Positions 62,625 to 64,000 of a stretch of 64,000 bases of DNA are shown piece after piece. The notes under the pieces were generated by a model. That model was not told the origin of the DNA. It made no database searches and saw only the letters and a program-made list of their open reading frames with translations. Numbering within the stretch: the first letter of the stretch is position 1; each line of letters starts with the position of its first letter. The position numbers and the translations under genes are program-made. This DNA comes from Mesorhizobium_G sp049840935 (GTDB lineage Bacteria > Pseudomonadota > Alphaproteobacteria > Rhizobiales > Rhizobiaceae), in the NCBI GenBank assembly GCA_049840935.1, contig JASGJA010000016.1, positions 248,001 to 312,000 on the forward strand, in the 5' to 3' direction.

Positions 62625-63935
62625 GTGAGCCAGAAGATCAAGCTGACGAAGCGTGTGGTAGACGGGGCAGAAATCCGCCCTGCCCGCTACGTGCTGTTCG
62701 ATAGCGAGATAAAGGGCTTTGGCCTTCGTGTTTTCCCTTCGGGGCAGAAGTCATGGATATTCGAGTACAAGGTGGATGGAGGCGGGCGAAAGGCCAGCAC
62801 CAAGCGAGTGACTATCGGGCGCTCTGACGAGTTCACGCCAGACGAGGCACGGAAGTTCGCGGAGAAACTGCGTGCGAAAGCCAAGATGGGCTTAGATCCG
62901 CAGGCTGAGAAGGTGGAATACCGAAAAGCGGTGACAGTAGATGAGTTGGCGGACAAGTTTCTGGTTCACATCGGTTCGAAGAAGAAGGACCGGACAGAGG
63001 CATTCTACCGTGACGTTCTGAAGCGCCTTGTGATTCCAGAATTGGGCAACAGGAAAGCAGCCGACCTCAAGCGGGCCGATCTGGCGAAGCTTCATCTTGA
63101 TCTGAACAACAGGCCATACCTGGCCAATCGCGTAGTTGCCGTCGTCGGCTCCATGTATTCATTTGCGGGCAAGCATGGTCTCGTACCAGAGAACTGCAAC
63201 CCCGCGCGCGGCATCGAGAAGTTCGAAGAACGCTCACGCGAGCGGCTGCTATCCGCTGATGAACTGGTTCGACTGGGAGACGCCATTCGTGTCGCTGAGA
63301 CTGAAGGCATTCCTTGGCAGATCAATCCGGCCAAGAAGACCAAGCATGTCCCGAAAGAAAAGCGGGAAGCTGTCATCGGCCCGCACGCCGCTGCTGCGCT
63401 TCGATTGCTAATCTTTACCGGTGCTCGCCTGCGGGAAATTCTGCATCTGGAATGGTCTCACGTCGATCTGGAGCGCGGGTTGCTGCTCTTGCCGACATCG
63501 AAGACAGGCAAGAAAACCATCGTGCTCAATGCGCCCGCAATGGCCGTTCTCTCGAATCTCGACCGACTTGGCAAATATGTCATCGCAGGCAAGACAGCGG
63601 GTTTGGAAGACGAAAAGCCGCGTGCTGACCTTAAACGTCCTTGGGCAATGGTTACGCGTCACGCGGGATTGGAAGACCTGCGCATTCATGATCTGAGGCA
63701 TAACTTCGCCAGCTTCGGTGCGGGTGGCGGCATGGGTCTGCCTATCATCGGAAAGCTCCTCGGCCACGCGCAGCCCGCTACGACCGCGAGATACGCTCAC
63801 CTTGACACCGATCCGCTCCGGCGTGCGTCAAATGCCATCGGCAATTCGATTGCTGCGGCGATGGGCGAACCCGTCACACCGGCTGAAGTCATCCCGTTCA
63901 ACGGAAAGCAGACCGGAAACAAATCGCAGGGATAG
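62625..63935 (+). CDS. Tyrosine-type site-specific integrase
   Basis: The 436-residue protein is a phage/island integrase. It has an N-terminal arm-binding domain of the DUF4102 type (about 5-95), a core-binding domain and a catalytic domain with R268 (TGARLRE), H355 and R358 (HDLRH), H381 (LLGHAQ) and nucleophile Y390 (TARYAHL), so all active residues are present. It starts at GTG 62625, with AGGAAAAG upstream, 158 bases inside the tRNA-Pro att fragment and pointing away from it. It should catalyse integration at and excision from tRNA-Pro. Confidence 0.95.
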   Translation: MSQKIKLTKRVVDGAEIRPARYVLFDSEIKGFGLRVFPSGQKSWIFEYKVDGGGRKASTKRVTIGRSDEFTPDEARKFAEKLRAKAKMGLDPQAEKVEYRKAVTVDELADKFLVHIGSKKKDRTEAFYRDVLKRLVIPELGNRKAADLKRADLAKLHLDLNNRPYLANRVVAVVGSMYSFAGKHGLVPENCNPARGIEKFEERSRERLLSADELVRLGDAIRVAETEGIPWQINPAKKTKHVPKEKREAVIGPHAAAALRLLIFTGARLREILHLEWSHVDLERGLLLLPTSKTGKKTIVLNAPAMAVLSNLDRLGKYVIAGKTAGLEDEKPRADLKRPWAMVTRHAGLEDLRIHDLRHNFASFGAGGGMGLPIIGKLLGHAQPATTARYAHLDTDPLRRASNAIGNSIAAAMGEPVTPAEVIPFNGKQTGNKSQG

Positions 63936-63952
63936 GCCGGCCAACCGACAAG

Positions 63953-63973
63953 CCGGGGTGCACCTCCCGGTTT
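63953..63973 (+). terminator. Weak terminator-like hairpin after the integrase gene
   Basis: CCGGG (63953-63957) pairs with CCCGG (63966-63970), followed by TTT; the loop contains the self-complementary GGTGCACC. The short stem and T-run make this a weak candidate. Confidence 0.35.
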
Positions 63974-64000
63974 CCCTGTGACCTTCAAGGTGCATCGCGA

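Overview
This window is chromosomal DNA from an alphaproteobacterium of the order Hyphomicrobiales (Rhizobiales), most like the Phyllobacteriaceae/Brucellaceae. The evidence is gene order and protein style: psd-pssA, rpsF-rpsR-rplI, dnaB-radA-cvpA-purF, fabD-fabG-acpP-fabF-mltG-yicC-gmk, lptF-lptG-lptD-surA-pdxA-rsmA, pepA-holC, uvrC-pgsA-moaD-moaE, purM-purN and an hdaA gene, plus an Omp25/Omp31-type porin-like protein and RIME1-like palindromic repeats. Genus cannot be fixed from the sequence alone.

Layout. 1-6 kb: phospholipid synthesis (psd, pssA), a ribosomal protein operon with structured leaders, a cyclopropane fatty acid synthase gene, ynfA and an Rsm22-type methyltransferase. 6-12.8 kb: replication and repair (dnaB, radA), cvpA, purF, an SDR and a PlsC-like acyltransferase. 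12.8-14.7 kb: an LTA-synthase-family phosphoglycerol transferase on the minus strand. 14.9-21.2 kb: the type II fatty acid synthase cluster followed by mltG, yicC and gmk. 21.4-28.9 kb, minus strand: LPS export and outer membrane assembly (lptF, lptG, lptD, surA) with pdxA and rsmA. 29-34.5 kb: pepA, holC, rlmJ, small secreted proteins, an RNase T2 and a GST. 34.6-36.6 kb, minus strand: an outer membrane barrel and a FolB/FolM-like pteridine pair. 36.9-47.3 kb: uvrC, pgsA, moaD/moaE, ndk, a second GST, dinB, an ABC-F ATPase and a molybdopterin oxidoreductase. 47.3-53.8 kb: purN/purM, a second CDP-alcohol phosphatidyltransferase, an AI-2E permease, hdaA, an FMN reductase and corA. 54.7-62.3 kb: an RND efflux pair, a periplasmic caspase-like TPR protein and a convergent pair of envelope genes. 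62.4-64 kb: the displaced 3' end of a tRNA-Pro gene and a tyrosine integrase, the edge of an integrated element that runs out of the window.

Two things stand out. First, at least eight genes are broken only by single-base insertions, mostly in short homopolymers, and lptD (normally essential) carries six; no deletion was seen. This looks like uncorrected insertion error in the read data and means several 'pseudogenes' here are probably intact in the organism. Second, the corA leader holds a 15-codon ORF with a good ribosome binding site, beginning Met-Glu-Pro-Asp as MgtL does, overlapped by mutually exclusive stems. It is a candidate magnesium-sensing attenuator. Other points of interest are a structured rplI leader, an operator-like palindrome before the outer membrane protein gene, a Pho-box-like site, an RNase T2 lacking two consensus active-site residues, and the caspase neighbourhood.
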